46,793 nt of DNA from Pseudoalteromonas sp. NBT06-2 (GTDB taxonomy: Bacteria; Pseudomonadota; Gammaproteobacteria; Enterobacterales; Alteromonadaceae): the NCBI RefSeq assembly GCF_002276045.1, contig NZ_NQMR01000060.1, positions 1 through 46,793 of the forward strand. The letters are read 5' to 3'. The notes under the pieces were generated by a model. That model saw only the letters and a program-made list of their open reading frames with translations. It searched no databases and was not told where the DNA came from. Both the position numbers and the translations under genes were made by a program. Positions 8,396 through 17,376 of the stretch are shown here, in pieces (positions within the stretch are counted from its first letter, which is position 1; every line of letters begins with the position of its first letter).

Positions 8396-9590
8396 GGTTT
8401 TTAAAAAGGAAATTAAAGAATTATTAAGAGATAAGAAAACTTTATTATTTGTTGTTGCTTTACCCGTGTTAATTTTTCCAATTTTGTTTGCTTTAATGGG
8501 TTATTTAATGAGCCAAGCTACGATAGAAGCTGAACAAAAAATTCATGTTTACGCTATAACAGGAAGCGAATATGCGCCTGAGTTTTCTGAAAAAATTATG
8601 TTTCATAAAAACTTCCAACTAAGCGATACTAAATATAAAACTGTAGATGAAATGAAAGATGCAGTTAAATCAGGTGATTTAGATGTCGGAATCTTAATTC
8701 ATAACAATGCTAGAACAACGTTATCTGAAGGCATACAGAGTGATTGGACAGTGGTATTTAATGACTCATCAGCATTAAATTTCATTTACAAACGTGTAAA
8801 TGATGCACTTAACTCATTTAGTGAAATTTTGCAAGCAGAAAAATTTGAACAACTTGGTGTCACTAAAGAGCAAAGCATTGCTTTATTAAACCCCATTAAA
8901 CTAGAAAAAATTGATACAGCTGATAAACGTGAGAATTTAGGGGAAAAGCTAGGTGCAATCATTCCATATTTACTTATTCCATTAGTTTTGGCTGGCGCAA
9001 GTTATCCGGCAATTGATTTAGGTGCAGGTGAAAAGGAAAGAGGTACATTAGAAACATTACTTCTAACCCCTGTGACTCGAACTGAGTTAGTATTAGGTAA
9101 GTTTTTCACAGTATTAGTCTCCTCCTTGGCCACGGCATGTATCACTGTCGTCAGTATGGGCTTTTGGGCCAGTGTAGCTGGACGTTTTTTTGATGCACAA
9201 ATCATAACCGAAGTGATGGGAGCAATAGGTGTCGTTGATTTAAGCTTAATCTTATTAATGCTTGTGCCACTTGCTGGAATATTTTCATCATTAGTTTTAG
9301 CAATATCTATTTATGCGCGTACATTTAAAGAAGCGCAAAACTATATGGGCCCTTTATCTATGGTTGCATTTATGCCACTGCTTGTTGCCATGATGCCTAA
9401 TATGGAATTGACTATGAATACAGCTATGATCCCAATAACAAATGTGGCATTAGCAATAAAAGAGTTAATTAAAGGCACAGTTGATTATTCTATGGTGGGT
9501 ATGATATTCGCAGCAACACTGGTGTTAGCAGGTGTGTTAATGTCATTTTGTGTACATTGGTTCAAAAAAGAATCTGTATTATTTAGATAA
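8388..9590 (+). CDS. natB: ABC transporter permease, NatB-like
   Basis: A 400-residue permease of the ABC-2 type. An N-terminal membrane anchor (VVALPVLIFPILFALMGYL) is followed by a large extracytoplasmic domain of about 150 residues and then about five membrane segments, with the family motif GEKERGTLETLLLTPV around residues 213-228. It pairs with the ATPase encoded just upstream. The reading frame extends 36 bases further 5', but CAGGAG lies 7 bases before the ATG at 8388, so that is the start; it overlaps natA by 8 bases. Confidence 0.9.
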   Translation: MFEVFKKEIKELLRDKKTLLFVVALPVLIFPILFALMGYLMSQATIEAEQKIHVYAITGSEYAPEFSEKIMFHKNFQLSDTKYKTVDEMKDAVKSGDLDVGILIHNNARTTLSEGIQSDWTVVFNDSSALNFIYKRVNDALNSFSEILQAEKFEQLGVTKEQSIALLNPIKLEKIDTADKRENLGEKLGAIIPYLLIPLVLAGASYPAIDLGAGEKERGTLETLLLTPVTRTELVLGKFFTVLVSSLATACITVVSMGFWASVAGRFFDAQIITEVMGAIGVVDLSLILLMLVPLAGIFSSLVLAISIYARTFKEAQNYMGPLSMVAFMPLLVAMMPNMELTMNTAMIPITNVALAIKELIKGTVDYSMVGMIFAATLVLAGVLMSFCVHWFKKESVLFR

Positions 9591-9617
9591 AACGTACTCA
9601 TAGTTATATACATTTTA

Positions 9618-9637
9618 AAGGGACGGTGACGTCCCTT
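9618..9637. terminator. Terminator-like hairpin between natB and glsA
   Basis: AAGGGAC and GTCCCTT form a 7-bp stem with a 6-base loop between two convergent stop codons. The T tract is poor on both strands, so this is a moderate candidate for a bidirectional terminator. Confidence 0.5.
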
Positions 9638-9652
9638 AACTATTGGTAAACT

Positions 9653-10576
9653 CTAAAAAATAGAACGGCCTAACTTATTGGTTAATCGTTCTAAAGCTTC
9701 AATTCCAGCCAATGAGTTTCCTGAAGTATTTAGCTCTGGAGACCAAACACAAATACTCATTTCACCGGGTATGACAGCAACAATACCTCCACCTACACCT
9801 GATTTACCTGGCATGCCAACACGATATGCAAAATCACCAGCTTCATCATATAAACCACAAGTTGCTAATAAAGCATTTATTTTTTTGCTCATTTTTTGAG
9901 ATACAAGCGATTTGTGTAAACCAACGGGTGTACCTCTATTAGCAAGAAAACTGAATGTTTTAGCTAAATCAATACAGTTCATTTTGATAGAACAAGCTTG
10001 AAAATAGTCTTTTAAAACGGAATCGACATTGTTATGAAAGTTACCATGATCTTTCATTAAATATGCGATGGCACTGTTACGAGCGGAATGCTTAAACTCA
10101 GATCTTGCAACATTTTTATCAAATGCAATTTTAGGGTTTTCAGATAATTCTCTGACTAATTTCATTAATGAAAACTTGGGCGTAATTAATTTATCTGCAA
10201 GTAAGTCACTTATAACAAGTGCACCGGCGTTTATAAATGGATTTCTAGGGATACCCTGTTCGAGCTCTAGTTGAACTAAAGAGTTAAATGCTTGGCCTGA
10301 GGGTTCTTTACCTACTCTTTGCCATACCTCTTCTTCTTTATATATCGTTAATGCCAATGTTAAACTTAATGCTTTGGAAATACTTTGAATGGAAAATTGT
10401 GTTGAAGCATCACCTGAATGATAAACCTCACCATCTAAAGTGCATACTGCAATACCTAACTGCTTATTTTTAACTTTTGCTAGGGCTGGAATATAATTAG
10501 CGACTTTTCCGTGGCCAATTAGATGTTCTACTTCTGAAAGTATGCTTTGTAGCATTTTATTGGAAATTCTATTCAA
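9653..10576 (-). CDS. glsA: Glutaminase
   Basis: Hydrolyses L-glutamine to glutamate and ammonia in the cytoplasm. The protein has the serine-beta-lactamase-like fold of bacterial glutaminases, with the catalytic FSIQSISK motif (Ser65, Lys68), NPFINAGAL near residue 112 and a C-terminal GKSGVGGGI loop; about 307 residues is the usual length. The start is probably TTG at 10576, which overlaps the stop of the upstream AraC-type gene by 4 bases and has AGGA 10 bases before it. The first internal ATG, at 10555, aligns with the start of other family members but has no ribosome binding site. Coupling to the regulator suggests co-expression. Confidence 0.92.
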   Translation of the reverse strand: MNRISNKMLQSILSEVEHLIGHGKVANYIPALAKVKNKQLGIAVCTLDGEVYHSGDASTQFSIQSISKALSLTLALTIYKEEEVWQRVGKEPSGQAFNSLVQLELEQGIPRNPFINAGALVISDLLADKLITPKFSLMKLVRELSENPKIAFDKNVARSEFKHSARNSAIAYLMKDHGNFHNNVDSVLKDYFQACSIKMNCIDLAKTFSFLANRGTPVGLHKSLVSQKMSKKINALLATCGLYDEAGDFAYRVGMPGKSGVGGGIVAVIPGEMSICVWSPELNTSGNSLAGIEALERLTNKLGRSIF

Positions 10577-11613
10577 TTAGTTTTAATCCTAGTTCTATAA
10601 TCGCCAGGTGTCACCCCAGTTAATTTTTGAAACCATCTATAAAATGATCTTGATTCGCAAAAACCTAAATTGTTACTGATATCAACTAAAGGTAAGTTTT
10701 CTTTGTTTAATAGTTTGCGAGCAGTGTCGAGTCTAACTTCATCTAAAATAAATTTAAAAGTTATATTCTGTGCTTTAAGCTTTCTTTGTAAAGTCTTAGT
10801 ACTTACATTTAAAAAATCAGCAATATCTTGCTGGTGAAATTTACCACTAATTAAATTAATATCAATAAGGTGTTTAACTTTTTGAGAAAAATCATCTTGT
10901 GAAAGTTTATCAATAAGCTCTTTCGCATGATTTTCTAGAGTAGATAATAAAAGTTTATTACCTTTATTGAGAGGTAAAGCTAATAAGTTTAGATCAAATA
11001 TAATAGCATCTTTATCTTGATTAAATAGTACTTGGCATTTGAAAATATCATGATAATAAGCTTGGTATTCAAGACTAGGAACTGAGCGCATTAATAAAAC
11101 TTTTTTAGGTAAGCTAATATCTTTAAATTTTGGTTCAACTAAAAATTGAGCGAAAGTAAACCATGAAGCCAAACAGTTATCGACCACGTGTTGTTTTACA
11201 ATTGGATTTGGAAAAATACAATGCCAACTAATATAGAAATTTGAATCTATATGTTCTAATTGAGTCGTTCCCATGTCTCCCACTAGTTTTTCAAATGGTT
11301 GAATCTTTGTTATTGCTTCTCCTAGTGTTTCGCAATTCATTGTTATAAACCCTAATACGCTATATGAACCAGGCTGAACAAATTTTGCTGTCTGTAAACC
11401 AAATAAGGGATCATTCGATTCATTGATAAGAGCAGCAATTATGTCCTGAAATACATCACCATTAATATGCAGGCTCGCATCAGATAATTCTGCTTGATTG
11501 ATCCCAAGGTTTTTTAAAATAGGTTCTACATCTATGTTTAACTCATCTGCTAATTGTAGATACTGAGTAACTGCAGGAATAGAAGCTTGCCCTAAATTTT
11601 TATTATGCACCAT
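10573..11613 (-). CDS. AraC-family transcriptional regulator
   Basis: A 346-residue regulator with an N-terminal arabinose-binding-like sensor domain (about residues 20-200) and a C-terminal AraC double helix-turn-helix: [20 protein letters not shown] followed by LDTARKLL and [29 protein letters not shown]. This is the OruR/Arabinose_bd type found next to amino-acid catabolism genes. Its stop overlaps the glutaminase start, so it is likely to control or be co-expressed with glutamine/glutamate use. The ligand is unknown. Confidence 0.88.
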   Translation of the reverse strand: MVHNKNLGQASIPAVTQYLQLADELNIDVEPILKNLGINQAELSDASLHINGDVFQDIIAALINESNDPLFGLQTAKFVQPGSYSVLGFITMNCETLGEAITKIQPFEKLVGDMGTTQLEHIDSNFYISWHCIFPNPIVKQHVVDNCLASWFTFAQFLVEPKFKDISLPKKVLLMRSVPSLEYQAYYHDIFKCQVLFNQDKDAIIFDLNLLALPLNKGNKLLLSTLENHAKELIDKLSQDDFSQKVKHLIDINLISGKFHQQDIADFLNVSTKTLQRKLKAQNITFKFILDEVRLDTARKLLNKENLPLVDISNNLGFCESRSFYRWFQKLTGVTPGDYRTRIKTN

Positions 11614-12031
11614 AGAGCACCCTAATTTTTTATATGTCTTGTTTGAGACATTTTACGAATATAGCCATTATTACTATCATTATAAAAAATGCAATGTATA
11701 AACTAAACTCCTATAAAGAGTTTCTCTATTAGCAAAATACGATCAAATAGACTCTGTATTTTTATACCAATTAAAGATGTTTCTGTTGTATAAATTATGT
11801 TTTTATTAGTACGCACCTAAAAACTATATTGTTAGTGTGAATATGCAACAGTCATCATCTGAATTAAAGATTCGTAGTCAGTCTATTTATAGCGGGACTA
11901 CAAATTTTAACTGCTAAGCCTCAGTAATTTTAGTTTCTATCTTTAACCACATTACACTTATATGTCGTAAACTTTAATATACTAAAACAGTTTTTTTTTA
12001 CTTATTTTAAAAATAATAATATGTATTATTT
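11614..12031. other. Long AT-rich intergenic region
   Basis: Between the AraC-type gene and the tRNA promoter I see no gene. A weak hairpin (AAACTC at 11705-11710 with GAGTTT at 11718-11723) and an isolated TATACCAATT-like sequence near 11764, resembling the end of a marine MITE, are the only features noted. Confidence 0.3.
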
Positions 12032-12059
12032 TTGCATATCTATTTTTTTTTGCTAAGAT
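12032..12059 (+). promoter_or_regulatory. Promoter of tRNA-Ser
   Basis: TTGCAT and TAAGAT are separated by 16 bases, and a TG dinucleotide at 12051-12052 gives an extended -10 element. The tRNA begins 15 bases after the -10 hexamer. Confidence 0.6.
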
Positions 12060-12074
12060 GCCCAAGTTAATGAC

Positions 12075-12165
12075 GGAGAGATGGCAGAGTGGTCGAATGC
12101 ACCGGTCTTGAAAACCGGCATGGGTTTATAGCCCATCTAGGGTTCAAATCCCTATCTCTCCGCCA
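12075..12165 (+). tRNA. tRNA-Ser (anticodon UGA)
   Basis: A class II tRNA of 91 nt including an encoded CCA. The acceptor arms GGAGAGA and TCTCTCC pair fully, with discriminator G. The anticodon loop CTTGAAA lies between ACCGG-type arms and gives anticodon TGA. The long variable arm pairs around ATGGG/CCCAT and the T loop reads GGTTCAAATCC. Size and variable arm identify serine. Confidence 0.97.
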
Positions 12166-12176
12166 CCTCATTCCCT

Positions 12177-12207
12177 AAAGCCACCTTGTGTGGCTTTCTT
12201 TCTTTTT
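12177..12207 (+). terminator. Terminator of tRNA-Ser
   Basis: AAAGCCAC and GTGGCTTT form an 8-bp stem with a 5-base loop, followed by a T-rich tract, starting 12 bases after the tRNA. Confidence 0.85.
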
Positions 12208-12245
12208 AAAACTATAAACTTAATAATTTTTCTTTTATAGAATAT

Positions 12246-12282
12246 TCATTTATATTTGATCACTAACTTAAAATAATTGGAA
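12246..12282. repeat. Relic end of a D-type repeat element
   Basis: This stretch matches the right end of the element at 16513-16667: both carry CATTTATATTT, a few different bases, and CACTAACTTAA followed by an AATTG-like end. It is probably a solo, decayed end of the same element family. Confidence 0.4.
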
Positions 12283-12362
12283 TGTGTTTGATAAATTATA
12301 GGAAAGAAATAGATGAAGCAAACAATCGAGGGATTGATAAAATAAAGAATTAAAAATAAAAA

Positions 12363-12379
12363 CCAGATCAAAGATCTGG
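12363..12379 (-). terminator. Terminator of pyk
   Basis: CCAGATC and GATCTGG form a 7-bp stem around AAA, followed on the minus strand by a T tract. It lies 36 bases beyond the pyruvate kinase stop. Confidence 0.8.
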
Positions 12380-12414
12380 CTTTTAAAAACGAGGTATACT
12401 GAATTTTATTAAGA

Positions 12415-13851
12415 TTAAGCTACAGTTAAAATCTTCATTGTATTGCTTGCACCAACGGTTTCCATTGCATCACCATGAGTTAAGATAACTTTATCGCCTG
12501 ACACTAAAATACCTTTTTCAACTAACGTATTTAATGCCTCTTTTGTTAAAGCACTTGCTTCAAACTGAGTAGAATCAAACTCAACTGGATAAACACCACG
12601 ATAAAGTGCTGTTTGACCTAAAGTCATTGAATGACGAGATAATGAATAAATCGGTAGTGACGATGTGATACGTGACATCAACTTAGCAGTACTACCAGAT
12701 TCAGTTAAAGCAACTATCGCTTTGATGCTATCTAAATGGTTAGCTGCATACATAGCTGCTAATGCAACAGTCTCAGATGCATTTTCAAACATACATTCAA
12801 GCCTGTGCTTAGATACATGAATTTCGGGTTGTGATTCTGCACCTAAACAAACACGGGCCATTGTTGCTACTGTTTCTTCAGGGTAATCTCCAGCGGCAGT
12901 TTCTGCAGAAAGCATTACAGCATCAGTACCGTCAAGTACTGCATTTGCAACATCCATAACTTCTGCACGTGTTGGCATCGGGTTATCGATCATTGACTCC
13001 ATCATTTGAGTTGCGGTAATAACAACACGGTTTAGTGTACGAGCGCGTTGAATGATAATTTTTTGCTTACCTACTAATTCTGCATCACCGATTTCGACAC
13101 CTAAATCACCACGTGCAACCATTACTGCATCTGAAGCAAGAACGATATCATCAATCGCTTCTACTGACTCAACAGCTTCTGCACGTTCTATTTTAGCAAC
13201 TAGCTGAGCTTTACTGCCAGCCTGATCAGCTAAACTACGTACATGACGCATATCATCGCCACTGCGAGGAAAAGATACTGCAATGTAATCTACTTTAATT
13301 TCTGCAGCAGTAATTAAATCGGCTTCATCTTTTTCAGTAAATGCTGGCGCAGTTAAACCACCACCTAAACGATTGATACCTTTATTGTTCGATAATATGC
13401 CACCAACAGTAACAGTCGTGTAAACTTTATTGTCTTCAATTGAATCGACAACAAGTTGAATTAAACCATCATTTAATAGTAATAAATCTGATGGTGATAC
13501 ATCATTTGGTAATTCTTTATAATCAATACCAACACCACTGATATCACCTTCATCTAAACCTAAGTCAGCATCTAGAATAAACTTAGCACCAACTTTTAAA
13601 GTTACTTTAGAATCTTTAAATGTAGAAACACGAATCTTGGGGCCTTGTAAATCTGCTAAAATAGCAACATGACAGCCTAATTTTTTTGCGATTAAACGCG
13701 TTTGTTCTGCACGGTCTTTATGATCTTGAGCTACGCCATGGGAGAAATTTAAACGAACGACATTTGCACCAGCTTTTATAATTTTTTCTAAATTATTATC
13801 TTTATCTGTAGCGGGTCCAAGTGTTGCAACGATTTTTGTGCGTCTAGGCAT
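12415..13851 (-). CDS. pyk: Pyruvate kinase
   Basis: Converts phosphoenolpyruvate and ADP to pyruvate and ATP at the end of glycolysis. At 478 residues it has the usual bacterial length. Motifs in order: the N-terminal [18 protein letters not shown], the catalytic-lysine segment [10 protein letters not shown] (about residues 218-227), [11 protein letters not shown], and TATQMMESM. The short N-terminus suits the PykA (type II) group. AGGAG lies before the ATG. It diverges from gnd across 296 bp containing a LacI/GntR-like palindrome, and a strong hairpin follows its stop. Confidence 0.96.
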   Translation of the reverse strand: MPRRTKIVATLGPATDKDNNLEKIIKAGANVVRLNFSHGVAQDHKDRAEQTRLIAKKLGCHVAILADLQGPKIRVSTFKDSKVTLKVGAKFILDADLGLDEGDISGVGIDYKELPNDVSPSDLLLLNDGLIQLVVDSIEDNKVYTTVTVGGILSNNKGINRLGGGLTAPAFTEKDEADLITAAEIKVDYIAVSFPRSGDDMRHVRSLADQAGSKAQLVAKIERAEAVESVEAIDDIVLASDAVMVARGDLGVEIGDAELVGKQKIIIQRARTLNRVVITATQMMESMIDNPMPTRAEVMDVANAVLDGTDAVMLSAETAAGDYPEETVATMARVCLGAESQPEIHVSKHRLECMFENASETVALAAMYAANHLDSIKAIVALTESGSTAKLMSRITSSLPIYSLSRHSMTLGQTALYRGVYPVEFDSTQFEASALTKEALNTLVEKGILVSGDKVILTHGDAMETVGASNTMKILTVA

Positions 13852-13933
13852 CTTATGCTCCTGAATGTATATATTATAATTTTGACTAATTTGATAGTCG
13901 TATTATCATACTAAATGACGATTGTGATAAATT

Positions 13934-13949
13934 ATGACACCGGTGTCAT
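13934..13949. promoter_or_regulatory. LacI/GntR-type operator palindrome between pyk and gnd
   Basis: ATGACACCGGTGTCAT is a perfect 16-bp palindrome with a central CCGG, 83 bp upstream of the pyk start and 79 bp upstream of the gnd -35. It has the shape of LacI-family operators and shares ATG, ACCGGT and CAT with the E. coli gluconate repressor site as I recall it. The cognate regulator is not in this window. Confidence 0.55.
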
Positions 13950-14027
13950 GTTTCGTCAACTGATTTGTAAATACTGTGAATTGTTCGGTGAATCACACGC
14001 TAAATTTAGCTTAATTTTAATCAAGCA

Positions 14028-14055
14028 TTGAAAGGTGAATATAATACCCTATAAT
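14028..14055 (+). promoter_or_regulatory. Promoter of gnd
   Basis: TTGAAA (14028-14033) and a consensus TATAAT (14050-14055) are 16 bases apart. Transcription from here would give a leader of about 85 bases before the gnd start. Confidence 0.7.
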
Positions 14056-14147
14056 GCGCGAGTTTATCATTCAAATTATACAGAATGGTATTTTAGTTAT
14101 GAAACACACTCATATATATTAATACTTTCGCTCTTCGGGAGAAATAC

Positions 14148-15521
14148 ATGCAGGTTGCATTAGTTGGTTTAGGTGTCATGGGTAAAAACCTTGCACTAAA
14201 TTTAATTGAAAAAGGTGTCACTTTAGTTGCATATGACAAAAATCCAGATGCAGGAGAAGATTTACTTCGTTTAGCTAAATCTGAAAGCACTGCAGAGCGT
14301 TTACATATCGTATCTGATATCGGTGATATGGTTCGCAGACTACAAGCGCCACGTTCTATTTTATTATTAGTACCAGCCGGTGAATTAGTTGATCGTGTAT
14401 GTCTCGAGCTTGTAGAAGCAGGTGTTGAAATCAATGACATGATTATCGATTGTGGTAACAGTAACTATAAGGATGGTATTTCTCGTAAACTGAAATACCA
14501 GAACAAATTTGAATTTGCCACTATGGGGATTTCTGGTGGTGCAGAAGGTGCACGTCATGGGCCTGCTATGATGGCAAGTGGTTCAGAAGGAGGTTGGGAA
14601 CGTATAGAGCCCTCTTTTGAAAAAATAGCAGCAAGCTTTAACAATGAATCATGTTTTGCAAGAGTAGGGCACTCAGCAAGCGGTCACTTCGTGAAAATGG
14701 TTCATAATGGCATTGAATATTCCTTAATGCAGCTTATTGCGGAAATGTATCAACTACTTCGCGAAGGTTGTGGTAAATCGCCAAAAGAAATCGCTGACAT
14801 TTTTGATACTTGGTCTGAAGGAGAATTACAAAGTTACTTATTATCAATTTCGAGCCATATTCTTAAGCTTGAAACAAATGATAATGAAGCTTTAGTTGAT
14901 TTAATCGATAATAGAGTTGGTGCTAAAGGCACAGGTCTTTGGACTGCTCAAAATGCATTAGAGCTTGGTATTGCAGTACCTTCACTTGTTGCAGCTGTGC
15001 AAGCACGTCATCTTACAAATACCAAAGAAACTCATGCCGCAAAAGAAATGACTTATGCCGTTAAAAAAACAGCCAAAGTTAAGGTGGATTTAGAAGAATT
15101 AAAACAAGCCTTCCATCTTGCAAGTTTATTAGCTTACCGTCAAGGTTTAGCACTGATTAAAGGTGCATCTCGTTCACATCAGTGGAAAGTGGACCTTGCT
15201 AAAACGCTGCAAACTTGGCGAGCGGGTTGTATCATACGTGCAGATTACTTAGATCAAATAGCACAAGGTGTTGAGTTTGTAGATACACTTACAAGTGAAT
15301 CAGATGCATTACGTAAAGTTTCTGGTTTAGCTATTACTTCTGGTTTAGCGTTCCCTGTTTTAACTGCCAGCCAAACATATTTAGCAACATTAACTACACC
15401 GAGTAACGGACATTTAGTTCAAGCACAAAGAGATTACTTTGGTGAGCACGGTATCAAAACACATAATGATGGCATATGTCATTTAACTGATCTTGTGGAT
15501 ATAGATGCTAAAGTAAGATAG
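14148..15521 (+). CDS. gnd: 6-phosphogluconate dehydrogenase, decarboxylating
   Basis: Oxidatively decarboxylates 6-phosphogluconate to ribulose 5-phosphate in the pentose phosphate pathway. The N-terminal Rossmann fold starts with LVGLGVMGKNLALNL; GISGGAEGARHGPAMM (about residues 128-143) and HFVKMVHNGIEY (about 180-191, catalytic lysine) follow. The C-terminal helical domain includes the family motif KGTGLWTAQNAL. At 457 residues it is slightly shorter than the roughly 470 usual for the dimeric type. GGGAGAA lies shortly before the ATG. Confidence 0.96.
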   Translation: MQVALVGLGVMGKNLALNLIEKGVTLVAYDKNPDAGEDLLRLAKSESTAERLHIVSDIGDMVRRLQAPRSILLLVPAGELVDRVCLELVEAGVEINDMIIDCGNSNYKDGISRKLKYQNKFEFATMGISGGAEGARHGPAMMASGSEGGWERIEPSFEKIAASFNNESCFARVGHSASGHFVKMVHNGIEYSLMQLIAEMYQLLREGCGKSPKEIADIFDTWSEGELQSYLLSISSHILKLETNDNEALVDLIDNRVGAKGTGLWTAQNALELGIAVPSLVAAVQARHLTNTKETHAAKEMTYAVKKTAKVKVDLEELKQAFHLASLLAYRQGLALIKGASRSHQWKVDLAKTLQTWRAGCIIRADYLDQIAQGVEFVDTLTSESDALRKVSGLAITSGLAFPVLTASQTYLATLTTPSNGHLVQAQRDYFGEHGIKTHNDGICHLTDLVDIDAKVR

Positions 15522-15528
15522 TAAGTCT

Positions 15529-15560
15529 GCTGCGCAGCTTTGATAAGTGTACTGCGCAGT
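15529..15560 (+). terminator. Paired palindromes after gnd, possible terminator
   Basis: Two perfect 10-bp palindromes, GCTGCGCAGC (15529-15538) and ACTGCGCAGT (15551-15560), share CTGCGCAG and can therefore pair with each other as a stem around a 14-base loop. An AT-rich, A-dominated tract follows. It could be a weak terminator or a pair of protein sites. Confidence 0.4.
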
Positions 15561-15749
15561 ATTTAAATAAAAAAATTACCTCATATATTTCCTAAGTTGA
15601 TTGTTTGATTCTGCTTACCTGATAGAATTTACACAAATATAAAAAAATGCTGAGTAAAATCTCTATCATTACATTTTATTATTCTATTTTTAATGCTCCT
15701 TATTCAATTATCGGCACTTAGTAGCCTTAATAGAAATGCCAAGTAGAAC

Positions 15750-16016
15750 TATACCCAAGCTACTTGGAAATGCATGATTTCAGCGGGAGTTTAAATGGTC
15801 AAATACAAGACATTTATTGCAGGTAATGGTTATTCCCTTATCAACATAAACAACGCGGTAGTTGACCATTTAAAACCCGCCCGTAGGGAATTTATCAGGT
15901 AAGTAATCACTACGTTACATCAGTTTGAAAGGCAATAAGCATTCCTAAAATGATGTGCCTTGTGCTAACTCACCTTATAAATTCTGAAACAAGCATTATC
16001 AAGTGGCTTGGGTATA
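15750..16016. repeat. MITE-like element, family B, copy 1 (267 bp)
   Basis: The ends are TATACCCAAGCTACTTGG and the complement of TATACCCAAGCCACTTGA. It is the inverted near-copy of the 267-bp element at 34373-34639, with identical length. The core GGTTATTCCCTT begins at 15828, 78 bp from the left end. Two long-spaced inverted segments (TTTAAATGGTCAA near 15791 and TTGACCATTTAAA near 15861) can form an internal hairpin. It has no coding capacity. Its right end lies 13 bp before the msrB start codon. Confidence 0.85.
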
Positions 16017-16029
16017 TAAAGAGAAAGCG

Positions 16030-16404
16030 ATGAAAACATGTTGGACAAAACATTTAACACAAGAGCAAAAAGCAGTGTGTGAACATGGCGGTACAGAGTA
16101 TCCACATACAGGTGAATATAATAATCATTTTGAAAAAGGTGTATATGCGTGTATTTGCTGTAAACTACCATTATTTGATGGTGATAGTAAATTTAAAACG
16201 GGTTGTGGTTGGCCCGCATTTGTAAAACCGTTTGATAATGCTGTAAAGTATTTAGTTGATGAAACACATGGCATGAAGCGTACTGAAGTCCGCTGTAATA
16301 AATGTGATTCACATCTTGGTCACGTGTTTGATGATGGTCCTACAGAAGAAGGGACTCGATATTGTATTAATTCTATTTGTTTAAGCTTTGATAATTATAA
16401 TTAA
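16030..16404 (+). CDS. msrB: Peptide methionine (R)-S-oxide reductase
   Basis: Reduces methionine-R-sulfoxide residues in proteins. The 124-residue protein has both zinc CxxC pairs (Cys41/Cys44 in ACICC; Cys89/Cys92 in CNKCDSH), the GCGWPAF segment and the catalytic Cys112 in RYCINS. The reading frame can be extended to a GTG at 16003, but that codon lies inside the family B repeat element, so the ATG at 16030 is the start. The purine-rich AAAGAGAAAG before it is the likely ribosome binding site. The promoter must lie in or beyond the repeat element. Confidence 0.94.
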   Translation: MKTCWTKHLTQEQKAVCEHGGTEYPHTGEYNNHFEKGVYACICCKLPLFDGDSKFKTGCGWPAFVKPFDNAVKYLVDETHGMKRTEVRCNKCDSHLGHVFDDGPTEEGTRYCINSICLSFDNYN

Positions 16405-16426
16405 AATTAAAATTAAAATTAAAATT
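16403..16426. repeat. AAAATT hexamer tandem repeat
   Basis: Four perfect copies of AAAATT start in the last two bases of the msrB stop codon. This is probably slippage-prone non-coding sequence. Confidence 0.7.
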
Positions 16427-16436
16427 AAACAAATAA

Positions 16437-16460
16437 AAAATCCCTCGCTAAAGGGATTTT
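16437..16460. terminator. Bidirectional terminator, msrB and sco/liu operon
   Basis: AAAATCCCT and AGGGATTTT form a 9-bp stem with a 6-base loop. On the minus strand a T-rich tract follows, so it can end the liu-sco operon; on the plus strand it lies 32 bases after msrB. Confidence 0.75.
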
Positions 16461-16512
16461 GGGGTTTCTCAACATCTGTGACGTTGGGAATGAGGTAGGT
16501 ATATTCGTTCAG

Positions 16513-16667
16513 TTATAATACCAGTTCCAATAAATATATGATCATTCTAAATGCTCTAAATATACAATAGCTGCGTTGCTTTCAATCCTATTGCTCAATC
16601 AAGCACCTTACTCTTGAAAATATATCCTCATTTATATTTAACCACTAACTTAATAGAATTGTTATAA
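16513..16667. repeat. Short inverted-repeat element, type D (155 bp)
   Basis: The ends TTATAATACCAGTTCC and, on the other strand, TTATAACAATTCTATT are imperfect inverted repeats of the TTATACCAATTCCATT type. The interior carries TGCGTTGCTTTCAATCCTAT and GCACCTTACTCTTGAAAATA. I recall similar repeats in marine Alteromonadales. A decayed end of the same type lies at 12246-12282. No coding capacity. Confidence 0.6.
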
Positions 16668-16701
16668 ACAGAACGATAAATATTGTTAGGTTACAGCTTT
16701 G

Positions 16702-17358
16702 TTAAAGAGTCATTTCAGGGATTTCACCCTCAATAATCAATTTACCTGCTGTTTTCTCAATGATCTCGTCAACTGGTACACCGGGTGCTCTTTCTAATAA
16801 ATAAAATGCACCGCCTTTAACTTCTAAAACAGCTAAATCAGTTACTATCTTTTTAACACAGTTAACGCCAGTTAAAGGTAATGTACAAGATTCTAATAAC
16901 TTAGATTCACCATGTTTGTTAGCATGTGTCATGGTTACTATGATATTTTGTGCACCTGCAACTAAGTCCATAGCGCCGCCCATACCTTTGATTAGCTTTT
17001 TAGGTATCATCCAAGAAGCGATAGAACCATTCTGATCAACTTCAAAAGCACCTAGTACAGTTAAGTCTACGTGACCACCACGTATCATTGCAAAGCTTTC
17101 GGCACTATTAAATATTGCCGCACCTATGGATGCTGTAACGGTTTCTTTACCTGCGTTGATCATATCTGCATCAACTTTGTCTTCTGTTGGGAATTGGCCC
17201 ATGCCTAAAAGACCATTTTCAGATTGTAACATTACTTCAATATCATCAGATACATAGTTAGCAACTAGGGTAGGGATCCCGATTCCTAAATTGACGTAAT
17301 AACCATCTTGTAATTCTTGTGCAACACGTTTAGCAACTTGCTCTCTTGATAAAGCCAT
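16702..17358 (-). CDS. scoB: 3-oxoacid CoA-transferase, subunit B
   Basis: Beta subunit of succinyl-CoA:3-ketoacid (acetoacetate) CoA-transferase. The 218-residue protein begins with the typical ALSREQVAKRVAQEL, has GIGIPTLVANY and carries the catalytic glutamate in SENGLLG (Glu47) that forms the enzyme-CoA thioester. It follows scoA by 18 bp and is the last gene of the leucine-degradation operon, where it activates acetoacetate released by HMG-CoA lyase. GGAGAAA precedes the ATG. Confidence 0.93.
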   Translation of the reverse strand: MALSREQVAKRVAQELQDGYYVNLGIGIPTLVANYVSDDIEVMLQSENGLLGMGQFPTEDKVDADMINAGKETVTASIGAAIFNSAESFAMIRGGHVDLTVLGAFEVDQNGSIASWMIPKKLIKGMGGAMDLVAGAQNIIVTMTHANKHGESKLLESCTLPLTGVNCVKKIVTDLAVLEVKGGAFYLLERAPGVPVDEIIEKTAGKLIIEGEIPEMTL

Positions 17359-17376
17359 TATATTTCTCCGTATTGC

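Noticed and set aside
14093..14440. Minus-strand open frame of 115 codons over the gnd start
   Set aside because: It is antisense to the conserved Rossmann fold of gnd and has no recognisable protein features.
15750..16016. CRISPR or structured RNA gene in the repeat regions
   Set aside because: No regularly spaced direct repeats with unique spacers exist anywhere; the copies are dispersed inverted-repeat elements.
16003..16029. GTG start giving a longer MsrB
   Set aside because: The extra codons are the terminal repeat of a MITE-like element; the purine-rich site and family alignment support the ATG at 16030.
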